In this document: positions 22,540 to 34,063 of the stretch, piece by piece
How the letters are laid out: the number at the start of each line of letters is the position of its first letter
Numbering within the stretch: the first letter of the stretch is position 1
NCBI GenBank assembly: GCA_026770025.1
Contig: JAMXDE010000013.1
Span: forward strand, 186,001-250,000
DNA: 64,000 bases
From: Craspedostauros australis
Taxonomy: Eukaryota; Bacillariophyta; Bacillariophyceae; Mastogloiales; Achnanthaceae
Reading direction: 5' to 3'
Position numbers and translations under genes: made by a program
Notes under the pieces: generated by a model
Told to the model about the DNA's origin: nothing
Seen by the model: only the letters and a program-made list of their open reading frames with translations
The model's database searches: none

Positions 22540-24429
22540 CTTGGGGGATTCGGACTCAACAGGATCACCCTTGTCGTGAGGTGGTGAGGATGTTGCCGTT
22601 GCTGTTGCCGTTGCTGTTGCTGACTTGGTGTGTACCACTACTAGTGCATCCGCTTCGGCTTCTACTTCTGTGTGCGCTTTCGTTGCTGTGTTGGTTGCTG
22701 TGGTTGTGATGGGGACTGTGGTTGTCAACGGGAGCACGGTGGCAGTGATGACCGGCATCCAAGCGTTTCTCTGTGGAGGGAGCCGCAGCGTGTGTAGGAA
22801 GGGTGGTCCACCGTTGCCGTGAAAGTGAATGTGAGGGTGTGAGAGTGCGTGATCGAACGCGGATTGAAGATATGGAAGGGGTAGATTGATGTTGTGTTGT
22901 TGTGTTAATGTTTTGATGTGTTGATCGGCGTTTTGGATCTTTGTGCTGAATTTGTGGTTCTGGTGGATTTTTGGTGGTCGACGCGTTGAGATGTTGAAGT
23001 GCTGATGTGCTGAATGGGATCGTTGGGTGCAGAGCCACCTCGATAGTCGCAATGGAGATTTTCCTTTGTCGATGATGAAGCTCTGTCCTTGTGAGCTCAC
23101 AGATGACAGAGCTGCGCTTATCAATGCTGTTCCCCGATTGATGGCCGGGGAAGGAGCAAAGGCGAAAGTGAAGGCGGCAGCAGCGATGCGTCCTAATGGG
23201 AAGGCAGGGAGGTTTGTTCCCGTGCGGTATCTTTTGATCTGTCTATTTGCCCGTTTGACTGTCAGCCTGTCTGCTTGTCAGCTTACCTGTTGTGATGTTG
23301 TGGTGCGTTGTTTGTGCACTGGTGGCAGCTTTCCGGGATGAAGAGAGCGTCACGTGTGCTTGGTTGATGGGTGCAGAGTGCGATACGCCGCTTCAATTGC
23401 CTCTTTCGGAGAGTGTCGACTTTGGCGCGCGCGAAATCGGGAGGATGTGCACAAGGGAGATTCCGCAGGCTCAGAACGTTCTCGGAGTCGTGTCAGGCGA
23501 GAATTTGTGCTCTCTTCTGCTGTCGTTTTTGGATTTGGGAACAGCGGCGCTTCCGCAACCTGTCGGATTGCTTGATTGCTTGCTCGATTGACTGACCTCG
23601 ATTAATCGATGTCGACAATGCCGTTGATGACGGTGCTGATAATCTTATGTTAACGAATCAGTCACAAACTCCAAGTTGCTTCCGGACGTATGGGATATGG
23701 TGCTCGCACGGATCCATCCACCGGAATGAGGGCGAGGACGAGAACTACGACGAGAATGGACAGACGGTACGGTATCTCGCAAGTCTCTGGATCCTGAGCC
23801 GCGGAGGGGCACAAGCGAAGGGGGGATGTGACACCTTCGGAGGTCTGGACGAAAGATGTTGGGTTAGATGGTACCGAACACGCAACCGAGGATGTGGTTG
23901 TTGTTGGGCGAGGCTCTTCGTGTGGAGATCCTCTTGTCGACACCGCTCTTGGGAGAAGATCGGTGGATCTGCTCTGTCGGCTTGCGATGTTTGTGCGATC
24001 CCTTCCTTCTCTGTTGCTGGGAGCGTCGATGCGAGTGTTCTGGGACGTTGATGCGTCGGTGAGTCGATGTGTCTCCCGGCCTTTTTGGCTCTGCACGGAT
24101 ACTGCTGTCCGTGGCTGCCCACCGCACAAACTGCTTACCACAACTACGAGTACCACACCATGGACACCTGCCTGTTGGTACTGCAGCTCTCTGCGCGAGT
24201 TGGAGTACTCAGAACAGAAGTCTCCTCCGCCTTCGTGCCTTCTTGATGTCTGGCTGATTGATGGCGACAGGAGGCAAGGAGAGGCGGGAAGGAGCGAACA
24301 CGTGATTGCTGTCTCTTCTGTCCATCAACGCCCTCCGTACCAAAGAGGTCGTGCCATTCGTCCACCAACAACCGCTAAGGCAAGAGGGACTTGATGGGTT
24401 CCTGATGGCCACCGCGAGCATCAATCACG
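22540..24429. other. Intergenic region, no supportable gene
   Basis: The first 600 bases are an upstream continuation of the CELF-like frame and could be 5' UTR or N-terminal coding sequence. From about 23.1 kb onward, short frames appear on both strands with no motif, splice structure or composition bias that I can defend. Confidence 0.5.
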
Positions 24430-25160
24430 GAACGAAAGATCTTTTCTTTCGAGACAATTGAGCACAACGGCGACAGAAGCGTCACGAGTCTGCGCTCCTG
24501 CCACGGATCCACACGAAATGGCGTTCGGCGACACCTCGAAATCGGAACTTCTTCGAGATGTCGTGCACCGGGACTCGCACCGGTACTTGGACGTAGGATC
24601 AAGCAGGAGCCCTACCAGCCTTGGGTGGATTGCGTTGGCGTTCGTGTTGACCAGTCGTACGATTCGGCTTGGTATGACGTCATGTTGACGCCTAACACGA
24701 CACCTCTCAGCCTTTTTGCGGAACATGCGACATCTCACCGAACAAGAGGACTTTTTAATGACGTCAATGCGAACTCAATGGACAAGCGCGGACAGGAGGA
24801 CGGACGCCAATAGCGTCGGCAATCCATCTTCGTGGATGTCGCAATCGGACATGATAGCGACATGCCATGCTTCTCAATTTCTGCAACGCACGTGCCGCCT
24901 TGCGATGCTGCGATTGCTGAGTTGAAGGTACATGAAATTCGTCTGCTGCATGTCGTATCGGACAGTCAGGGCGAGCACAAATCGACATGTTGTCCCACAA
25001 GAAATTTCATCACGACTCAAATGCACCCTGTTTGAACTGCCCAACAGCTCTCATCACACATGTATTAGCCCTGTTAGCGAGTCGACCTCCGCTTTGCTAT
25101 TGGCCGCCAGAAATATATCTCCGATGTCCAAACCAAACGCACATTCGCAATCCTCATAGT
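24430..25160 (+). pseudogene. Decayed cyclin-like sequence, inverted relative to the cyclin gene at 28.8 kb
   Basis: No intact frame is present. Scattered fragments in shifting frames resemble diatom-type cyclins: LLRDVVHRDSHRYLD (cf. LRRDIVAVAMNYFDRYLA in the intact gene), CDAAIAELKVHEIRLLHVV (cf. VIDYNFVPYKSYEIAIAALL), and HTCISPVSESTS near the end (cf. RTVSPVDVV and SESTCNY). The 3' part (about 25055-25210) aligns at DNA level, with short gaps, to the reverse complement of about 28680-28830. That segment covers the last codons and the 3' flank of the intact cyclin gene. The DNA inverted repeat is visible directly. The cyclin identity of the upstream part rests on weak residue matches. Confidence 0.4.
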
Positions 25161-25210
25161 CTCCTTATAAATTCTCAACCCATACAGTTTTGAGTTAGAT
25201 CCTATGCTAA
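25055..25210 (+). repeat. Inverted repeat, left copy (partner about 28680-28830)
   Basis: Shared blocks in the same order include GCGAGTCGACCT, ATTGGCC..CCAGAAA, CTCCTTATAAAT and GTTAGATCCTAT. The partner is in reverse complement at 28.7-28.8 kb. By eye the two arms are about 70-75% identical, with small gaps. Confidence 0.75.
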
Positions 25211-26879
25211 GTTTGATGGACCCATCAGTGTGCGAATATTTTCACCGCATCCGGGATTCAGCTCAATGATACGACTACATCGATTCAATTTAACGCGTTG
25301 CTGTTCTTTGTCCCAGCGATTCTATTCCCATTTTGAATTTTTTAGTCTCCGCCTGAGGTGTTCGGATGAGGCCATTCATCAGTCCATCCTCGATAGCACG
25401 AGCGAGTTTTGGTCCCATTCGGGAGAAGTGGTGGGAGTGTGTTTACATCCATTCTGCCCTGTGTTTGTCTAATACGTCCTCTATGTCATGAAACACCCAA
25501 TCACAGCACAATGCGAGACATCATCAGCTCTGTTTCGTTGCGACGATGTGGTTGAGTTGCATTGATACCCATGGAGAGCTTTGCATCATGCTCCTGTCAT
25601 GTATTCGGTACAATTGTAGGTAATCTCCACACCTCCCAACATGGAAGACTGGTCGACAGTAGCAAATTCCACACAACAACATGACAATGGCATCACACAA
25701 CAAAAATTCCACAAAGGCCGGCCGACAGCATTCACAGCGCCACACCAACCAGCGGCCCAATGCAACATCCAACAACATCATTGTCACTGCCACCGTCACT
25801 GTCACGGAACTTATAGTGGATGGGCAAAAGGAGACTGTCAGAGCATTTCATTTGAGGCACTACAGCCAAGCCCACAAAGGACACAATTTGATGGCTGGCC
25901 ATCATCATTGGTAAGGATAGGGAGAGTGCATCCAAGAGGCCATGATGTAGGTGCCTCCAAAGTTTGAGGCTCTGGGACAACCGGGAAGACGTCCACATGA
26001 AGGAAAAGTTGGTGGGGAGGCGGCGCATCCATCACATGACTTTGGCCATGAGCGGCGCTGCGCAAAAGACACCCAATCGTCAAGCCACCCATGTAAGATG
26101 TAGACAGCAGGAAAGTCCGTTTGCAGATCCATGGTGCTCTGATGACTTTTGACATCCGCCGTCCAGCTGATGCAGATCTGGACAAGTCGTGAACCATTGG
26201 CATCACCAACAAAATCAGCTGGAATCCGCAGGATTGCAACACCAAACCAGATGCCATCCAGCCCTTCTGCATGGGATGTTCACACATTGATGTTGATTCA
26301 TGCCAAACCAAGCCACACAACACTCCAAGTTGCACCAACAAGACCCAAGTCTTGGTCCCAGTCGATGAGTCATCCATAAATGCCAAACCGTCAATCAATC
26401 TGGACACCAGCAAGGTGTATCTGAGATTGGACTACAATTCCATGGCTCCCAATCTGTCCAAGCCCTACAGTTATAATGAAACAGAGCTTGAAGAAGGCCA
26501 GGGCACATCAGCTGTCGATTTCCTCCTCAACAACCTTGACTATGACACAATGACTGGACAGCAAGGCAAGCTCTCTTTTGACTCGTTGGCGTATGCATCC
26601 TTTGTTTCTCGCGGTTTCCGAAATGGCGGAGACCTAGCTCTCTTCATCGGTCAGATGAAGCCATTGGAGCAACATGAGCGGCTCTAGCTGTCGATGGGTG
26701 TATCTTCCGGCACTGGAATCAACAAAGACACAGGCACAGGGTTGGTCACGAATTTGGCTGCTGGTTGGGATACCTCGCCTGGATCTGACACGGCCAGCGA
26801 TAAGACCCCCACTATCGCCAACATGCCACCAGAGAAGCGTGATAAGTCGGTATCCAAATATGACGACCTTTCCGCATCG
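25211..26879 (+). other. Region inside the inverted repeat, probably decayed retroelement 5' part
   Basis: This region lies between the left repeat arm and the recognisable integrase. A plus-strand frame runs from about 26190 to 27092 with one TAG at 26685-26687 (part reads NLDTSKVYLRLDYNS and DFLLNNLDYDTMTGQQ). In a copia element the gag/protease region would sit here, but I cannot match a CCHC knuckle or an active-site DSG/DTG. A minus-strand frame at 25838-26413 has no motif. Confidence 0.35.
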
Positions 26880-28430
26880 TTGGACAAGTTGCATCGCAAC
26901 GATTCTGGTCCCCACCCCAAAACGAAGGGTCCAGATGTCATATACGATGTCGGTTTTTGTTCTGCCGCAAAGCACGACCTCGATAATGTGGAGAAAGTGG
27001 CCCATACCTTGGATGGCGAACCAGCCGCATCATCCGCAAAACGATTTGTTGCACCATGCAAAGTTGCATGGTCGTCATCCGTTGGCCTATGATCCGGCAC
27101 TTGAAGTGGCACTTCTCCTGGATGCGTCGTCCCCGTCTTTGCGAGGTTGTTGTGATTGATGCAGCATTTTTCAACATTTGCTCCTTTGAGAAAGGCTTCA
27201 CATGCATGTAACTCTTGTTTGGTATGGCATCACACTTCATCAATGTCTATGGATTATTGTCCAAAGAGGGCGTCATCCATTCTGTCCAAGACTTCATGTG
27301 TGAGGAGGGTGCATCATAGGCGTTCTGTTTGGACAATACCAGGAAACAGATTGACGCGGAAGTGAACAAAGTTCTTCGTGGCCTCCACATCGTCATCGAA
27401 CAGATGGAGCCAACATTCTCCCAGCAGAATCCGGATGAGCTGAGAGCAGTCAAGTGGATCCAACAACACGCCCATGTCTTGTTGGATCGTACTGGTGCTC
27501 CACCATGTGCATGGTTTCATACCACATGGTACATCGCTGATATTCATAACATCACCGCATATCAGTCACTTCGGCATGGCATTCCTCTGACAATGCGACA
27601 TGGCAACACTGTGGATACATCCCCTTTTCTGTCCTTCTGCTTCTATGAGAAGGTGCACTATCATGACCTGCAGTCATCTTCCCCAATTCAACCGAGGAGC
27701 CAGGATATTGGTTGGGAGTGGCACATTCCTGTGGTGACACACTCACCTATTACATCCTCACAGATGATACCCAGCACGTCATTGTCTTTTGTGTCATCCG
27801 ACTGTTGCACACTAATTGGGCCAATCTCCACCTGCAGTTCGCGCCTGAGTTATTTTCTGACATTGTGCACAACAAGCTGTAGGTCCCACTTCAGCTCAGC
27901 CACAAGCGTGTTTCAATCACGGCAAAGCTGGTCAACTGTCACAAGCCCCACAAGTGTGCTCCAACCAAGAAGCATCACTCCCACCAGAACCATCTTACTG
28001 CATTGGTACCTGGCCCACACCCTGGCATGGATGTGCTGACAGCTACAGTTACTGAACGGCTTGTTGCACCACCACCGGTCTCTACCGGTCAGCCACCAAT
28101 TGCACTGCCTGTCCTTGCTCCTGTCAAGGCTCCAGGTCCTGGCCATTCATGTTCCGTCCAGAGGTGCCATGTCCAGCCTGGTCGTCCGTCTGCGCTTCTT
28201 GGGCATGGCTTGTCTCGTCTTTTGTCTGCCATGGGGCATCGCCACGGATCTTGTGTGCCGCGTGCTAGCCGCTCGGTTCCTGTCCTTCCCATGCCAGTGG
28301 GTGACCCTACTGTTATTGAACCTGCGGCAACGCCTGCTCTGGGCATGCCGGCTTCAGAGGGGGAGTTTGAAACAGAGCCAACGTGTGGTGATGATGTGGG
28401 AATTTGTGAGTGATGGCGATGATGCTTGAC
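26880..28430 (+). mobile_element. Degenerate Ty1/copia-type (CoDi-like) retrotransposon, integrase fragment
   Basis: This is a dead fragment of a copia-type pol gene. In frame 2, from about 27010, it reads a diatom-copia pre-integrase motif (IRHLKWHFSWMRRPRLCE). The integrase core follows: VVVIDAAFF (first Asp), LDNTRKQ (second Asp) and FSQQNPDELRAVKWI (Glu). The frame is broken by TAA at 27209 and TAG at 27317. The usual downstream block (GAPPCAWFHTTWYIADIHN, FLSFCFYEKVHYHD) is present. A frame change near 27660-27680 then leads to FPNSTEEPGYWLGVAHSCGD and LTYYILTDDTQHVIV, ending in TAG at 27880. A Pro/Val-rich linker-like stretch follows to about 28413. No reverse transcriptase or RNase H motif and no LTR pair is seen, so the element is truncated as well as mutated. 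Confidence 0.8.
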
Positions 28431-28793
28431 AGGTGATGTGCGATGTGTGGTGTTCGGCAACGATTTGTGTGTGGTGGGGACACGCAAAAGGTGGAGGCAT
28501 GTGGCACATGCTAACGTGTATTTAACGCGTACCAAACGAACGACACAATCGGAATCGCTTCCGTGACTGGGTATCTTACGATAAATACTCCGGAACGTCA
28601 TAGAAAATTCTGCGAAACAAGAAGGATTTTGGTGGAGTTCGACCCCTATGGCTTCAGGATTTCGTTGAATGTCCATAAGACTTAAAATAGGATCTAACCC
28701 AAAAATGTATTGGTTAAATATTTATAAGGAGGCTTCGAGGATTACGGGTATGTGATTGATTTGGATGTACGAGATAAAGTTTCTGGAGGCCAA
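28431..28793. other. 3' flank of cyclin gene with right arm of inverted repeat
   Basis: The segment downstream of the cyclin stop contains the right arm of the inverted repeat (about 28680-28830, which overlaps the last cyclin codons). Between the retroelement fragment and the arm I see nothing else. Confidence 0.6.
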
Positions 28794-28830
28794 TCAATAG
28801 TTGCAGGTCGACTCGCTTCCAAGAGGCAAT
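28680..28830 (-). repeat. Inverted repeat, right copy (partner about 25055-25210)
   Basis: This arm holds the reverse complement of the blocks listed for the left arm, including the last codons of the cyclin gene (SESTCNY then TGA) and about 110 bp of its 3' flank. Confidence 0.75.
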
Positions 28831-30280
28831 AGATGGCGCCTTCCGACGACATCGACCGGGGACACTGTGCGTGCCGCGGAAGCCGTGGTGTTCAGGCTGA
28901 TCGTTCCATGTGCCGGCGACTGCTGGTGGTTCTGAGTATGTTGCCCGTGCTGTTGCTCATTCTGTTGATGCTGCGCAGAGGGGTCGTCGGCCTGCTCGTG
29001 AGGTAGCAAACCGACCGCTTGATGATAGATCACATGGAGCCTCTCGCGGCAGGCCAGGATGGAGGGCGAATCTGTGATGAAGCTGGCTTGGATGATGGTC
29101 AGCCGAGCCAGGAAGAAGTCGAGGCGTTCAGGCCCGTTGCGACGGATGAGCTCTTCCAGAGCATTGAGCAGCGCCGCGATGGCGATCTCGTAAGATTTGT
29201 AGGGGACGAAGTTGTAGTCGATGACTGACAGCTCCGCCATGAACTGGGCGAGGTCGCGGACCTCGTGATCCCACGAGCAAATGAAGAGAATGTGCTGGAT
29301 GAAATCGAAGGGGGTGGGAGGATGGACGTGCCACTTCAAGCGAGAGAGAAGCTCGGATTCCATGGCCTCCATCTGCTTGATGGTGAAGTTGCCCTTGCTG
29401 AGCATGAGGATGGTCTCCATCGTTGACGACGATCCTTCCACCATCAGGTACTTGAAGATGTACAGCTTGATTGCCAGGTTGAGGCACGTCATGGCGAGGA
29501 GCTGGAAGGCGGCCTTGTCGTAGACCGGTTCGCACGTCGCAAGGTACCTGTCGAAGTAGTTCATGGCGACGGCCACGATATCCCGGCGAAGATCGAAGTG
29601 ATCCACGACTGCAGTGATCGATTGGAGTAGGACAGGATTCAATGCGGAAGCACAGCAGCGTAGCGAGCAGAAGCGGTGCACGAAGACACGTGTGAGGTCG
29701 GATGGTGCATACGAGAACGTACGATATATAGTGGTACAGTAGTCCAACGCAGATCGCGATGGGTTGCGATGGTCCGGAAGCACACCATTCGAATGTCTAT
29801 CGACACTGCGCTGCCCCTCCAAATGTGGGGGGTGCCTCGTATGTATGGCATTCGCACAGACGATCGTCTCGACTTCAATTGATTCGACTTACCTTGATAC
29901 TGCCATTCGCACAACTTCTCTCGCCAGAAGCGGTTGATGAGGGTAGATCTTACAGATCCTTGTCTCGGATCGTCTGGATTCTGCCTTCCTGCTCCTTCTC
30001 CCGGCGCTGTTTGGGCTGTATGGCATGCTCGGATTGGCAGGTACGGGCCGCTTGCGTCGCGATTCGTGCCTTCGACCCCGGCATCGTCCGCGCTGCTCGA
30101 TCGGCATCTCTTGTTGGGACTGCGGCACACATCGTCGGGCACATGATGCATTGGAGCTGGTGGTTGTGGGCCAGTCTGAGCAGATGCATCTCTGTACATG
30201 CGGTCGAGGTAGTCGCTCGTGCAGTAGGTCTCATTCTCTTGCCTCAGAAGGGCCGTGAGGCGCTCGTGCGGGTCCACCAT
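28794..30280 (-). CDS. Cyclin, diatom-type (N-terminal cyclin box)
   Basis: This is a cell-cycle cyclin that would bind a CDK. Exon 1 is 29893-30280, ending before GTAAGT. The intron is 29609-29892 (284 bp), with acceptor CACTGCAG. Exon 2 is 28794-29608, joined in phase 1, for 400 residues. The join completes the cyclin-box core: WREKLCEWQYQ, then VVDHFDLRRDIVAVAM, then NYFDRYLA. QLLAMTCLNLAIKLY follows, then FTIKQMEAMESELLSRLKW and HVHPPTPFDFIQHI. The C-terminal half of the box contains ELSVIDYNFVPYKSYEIAIAAL. The tail is Gln/His-rich. The pattern matches the expanded diatom-specific cyclins (dsCYC) better than canonical A/B/D cyclins; that subclass is inference. The N-terminus has a basic NKRCR patch. 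Part of the 3' end is duplicated in inverted orientation at 25.1 kb. Confidence 0.9.
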
Positions 30281-33200
30281 GGTTGTCTTGACCGTGCTGG
30301 TGTGTTGTGCGCGATGGGACCAAGGGGATGTATGGTATTGGTAATGGTGTTGGTATTGGTGTGGCAGGGGCTGTCGGTGAAATGTCCAATTAGCTGCGGG
30401 TACAAGTGCGAGTGCGAGATGAGTTGTTTTATCGTGTTGTTGCTGTTGCTTCTACAGTTGCTCCTGCAGATGCTTTTGGGAGGATGCTGGATTTGTGTGC
30501 GGATTGATGAGCGGAATGGTGTTGAGGGACTTTTGCATGCACAACCAACTCATTTCGCGTCGACTCTTCCCTTGCCTTCGTTTGGTCAGGGGCTGTGGAG
30601 TATCTGGCGGAGTGGAGTGTCTGGCGGAGTGTATGGTGGAGTGTATGGCGCTTGTCCTTCTGTGGTATGAGCACCATGTGATGAAGTGCACGAGCACAGA
30701 CGTCACTGCGTGCAAGTACTGGTGTGGCGTGAGTACCAATGGGGCACACACGTTGAGACTGCGAGTGCGAGCGGAGACCCAGACGCGAGAAGCAGCAGCC
30801 GAGGCAGAAGCAAGGAAGAGTGAGATAGGACAGAGAAGCAGCAGCGGCTGGAACTGTCTGGAAGAAGGGAAGGAACAGCGTCTGGGCGGCAAGGGATGTG
30901 TTCTGGTTCGGAGCGGCTCTGCTCCTGTTGATTCTGCTGTTTCTGCTGCGGGGCACTCGTGTTCGCGGTCCAGCGGATGCCCTCTTCTCCCCCTTGATGT
31001 TTGCGCGCCTCTCCCTCGCGCTTCGTGTTCATGTGCACATCCTTTGTGCATCAGTTTTGGTGGGTGTGCGTGTCTACATAGATCGCACAAGCCACAAGTA
31101 TCCAAGGCCTGCGCTCGTGCTCGCACACTGGTGATTGCGCTCTTATGTGTTTCGTGTGTTTGGGTGATTGTGTGTGCAAAACCCCCCGAAAATTCAATCC
31201 AGGATACTTCTGTGTCACAAACGCATGGCTGTCGTTAAACAAGCTCCCACGGCGAACCCTGCCGGCGAATAAATGAGGGTCTTCTGCAAAGCCACAAGAA
31301 TCTTCCTCGGTTTTCTTTATTGCGAGACTGTAACAAACAACGCCGCGCCTCCCCTCTCAAACACCAATAATCATCACTGGTGGGACCAAACTTGACCCAA
31401 TCCACATGGTGGACAATGCACCTAACTGACAAGGAAGAAAATGGAGGAATGGAGCTGGGTTGCATGTTGCGTCGCTGAGGAAACTTATCCGCAGTTCTTC
31501 TACCCGCAATGATCCAGCCAGACGAGCCTCCTTCTTCGTCGAGGTAGATGCGTATTATGGTATGTCAGGGAGGGAGAAGCAAGCACTTTTTGTGTTCGGG
31601 CGCCAATGCTTCCGCTTTGGTGGCTGTGGTTATGGCAGCGGTCATGACGGTGACTATGGTTGTGACTGTGGTGGTTGTGGTGGTTGTGGCTGTTGCGTAG
31701 TCGTGCAACTACCCATATGTGTACGAGTACTCTGCGTGTGCTCTGCGCGTACCTAGTCTATGCGACCGTGCGTCCAAGTATACAAGCGGTTTGCTACCGC
31801 CATCCCCTCCCCAGTCTTCATCCCTTGCCCCAACCGCCAACGTGATCGTTGCAGACGCGAGAGCTGGGGCTGAACACGCCCATCCTGTCACCCCTCTGAC
31901 ATCAACTTCCGATCACTCATCAATCAACCAACCGATCAACCCAACGCGCAGTTCAACACCTCAACACATCGATCGATCAATCAAGCGACAACCCAAGAAC
32001 AAACCAAGACTCCTCTCTGCTCTGCCCTGCCCTGCTTGCTGATCCTCGCACCGCACTATTATATTCCATACCATGCACGCGACGACGAGTACGAATACGC
32101 TCACAAGACAAAAAAAACACCGAAGGCACATGCTGGGAAAGAAGAATGCGAGACGGAATCGAGGAACGATGATGTTCCGTGTTTTTGGCACGTGGGTGGA
32201 GCACAAATCAGTGATGCCTCTCTCCATGGTGGTGTGATGATTTTTCTGCTTTCTTTCAGGCCAAGTTGAACAAGGATCTTCTTCTCACCTTCTGCTTCTG
32301 CCCTTTCGCACCCAAGAGAGCTCTCCGAACACACAAGCCTCGCACGCGATCTATTCCCGCAACGTGCGGCAGGACAAGAGCCAGATCATGTGTGACGCCA
32401 CAACTTTGATTCCTTCATCGGTTGTTTGGTCACCAGATGGAAGCGTGCAGTGGCAGTGGCAGCAGCGGCAACATCGCGATAAGAGCAGCGGCCGTTGCAA
32501 CGAATACCAAAGACAAGAGGCACAAGCGCCCTTGGGATGGACTCCCAAGACGATTCCTCCACGTTCGCTGGAGTATGTACGGCTCTTTCTCCCTTCATTC
32601 TGTGATCGTTGCCTTTTTCTTCGCATCAAAGAAGTTGCCTTGCCGTGATCTTGTCAACTTCTTTTTCGTCTTCGTTGCTGACGGAGATCTTGCACCACAG
32701 CTTTGTTTTCTCCACTCGAAGCGCCCCTCAGTATCGTGAGATCTGTAGCTGGTCGAGCGTCGGGACCCCGAAGGTTCCAGTATCGCGGATTGAGAGAGAT
32801 ACGGGTTCCCTTGAAGGTATTGTACAACACCAAATTACGAGTATTGCTGTCAGAAATTCTCTGTTGCTTGTGGATGCAATGGCTGGTATGGCGGAGTGCC
32901 CCAACAATGCCGGCGGCGCGCTTTTCCCAAACCTGGATGCCGCGATTTGAATCGCACCAAGTCTTATGCAGCCGAACAGAGCGGAGTACTTGCTCTCTGT
33001 CTCTCTGTCTGTGCATCCGCATCTGTGTTTGGCTCCGCCCGCGAGCGTTTCCAGATCGATGGCGTCTAGCACCACCCGTGTACTTTCGGATTGCTCCACC
33101 ATGCCCGTCCATGGACCTCGCCAACTGGAAGCGATCGCAAGCGCTATCGCCGCAACGTGAGCAAGCTTGCAGAAAGCCTTGACTCCTCAGCTCGAATCGA

Positions 33201-34063
33201 AACATGATGCGGCGCCTGTAAGAATTCCAATCCGCCAGAGGGAATGCAACGATACCATGGCGGAGCACAGGAAAAAGAGAAGAAGCAGCCTTCTCTGCTC
33301 CGCAAGCCCCCTGGCGTATCGTCATTGGATCGCCCTCGTTTGAATTGGTGTGGGTATCAAAGCATGTGTGCGCGTCATCCATAGTCACCACCAGTGTGGA
33401 AGCAGAGCAGACGACCTCTGTTCGCATCCCTCAAAGCGCACATCCGTGCCTTCATTCATCCTTCTACCCGAATTGTTCCTTCTGCCAGATGGATCGTGCC
33501 GGTATCGATGGATCCATTGACATGTCAATGCGGATCCAGGGCACTTGATGCCGTTCACCCTGACCTTCTTTGCTGCTTGATGACACAGACAATCGGTTCC
33601 TGTCTTTCTCCCTGTTCTCTCTCTAGAAACTCCCGACATTGTAGCCTTCCACGATTCGTTTGATTGAATCACGCCCCATGCGCGTGTCTGTACGTCGACC
33701 GATCACGCATCTGCCAAATTTGGCGAAGAACATCTCCACGACATTTTCCAACAACCCACCACAGCAGTCGTACAGTCGAACAAAACCCATGACTCATCCA
33801 TCAATCCATAGATCCATCCATCCGTCCAGTCCCCAATCCAACTACGATCGATCATACCAATGCACCGTACCCTTGTGATTATTAGCACGCTGTACGAAAG
33901 ATCAGCCAATTGATCGATCGCTCGATCCAGCTATCAATAGATCAGACTCAGACACGTCGAAGTGCTTGTGGTTTTCAGTCCACACGTACTATACTCTCCA
34001 AATTATATCGCGAATAGTCCATGCCGCACAATCTACGTAGCGGCCGATCAAGCGATAGTCGTG
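30281..34063. other. Long gene-poor region (3.8 kb)
   Basis: Frames up to about 250 codons exist on both strands, but all are Ser/Arg/Cys-rich shadows without motifs. A GTACGAGTAC decamer sits at 31721-31730. A (TGG/TGT)n-like patch lies near 31620-31700. I find no tRNA, rRNA or recognisable coding exon. Short multi-exon or noncoding RNA genes cannot be excluded. Confidence 0.45.

Noticed and set aside
25838-26413. Minus-strand open frame of 191 codons inside the cyclin inverted repeat
   Set aside because: No motif and no intact neighbours; the readable retroelement sequence in this block is on the plus strand.
25055-28830. Inverted repeats read as terminal inverted repeats of a DNA transposon
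   Set aside because: The right arm includes coding bases of an intact cyclin gene and the left arm is preceded by cyclin-like residues, so segmental duplication explains them better; no transposase was found.
30495-31238. Plus-strand open frame of 247 codons
   Set aside because: Irregular composition with no motif; the opposite strand is equally open, as expected for repeat-rich noncoding DNA.
32654-33427. Minus-strand open frame of 257 codons
   Set aside because: Arg/Ser/Cys-rich with no domain pattern; overlapping frames on both strands are similarly open.
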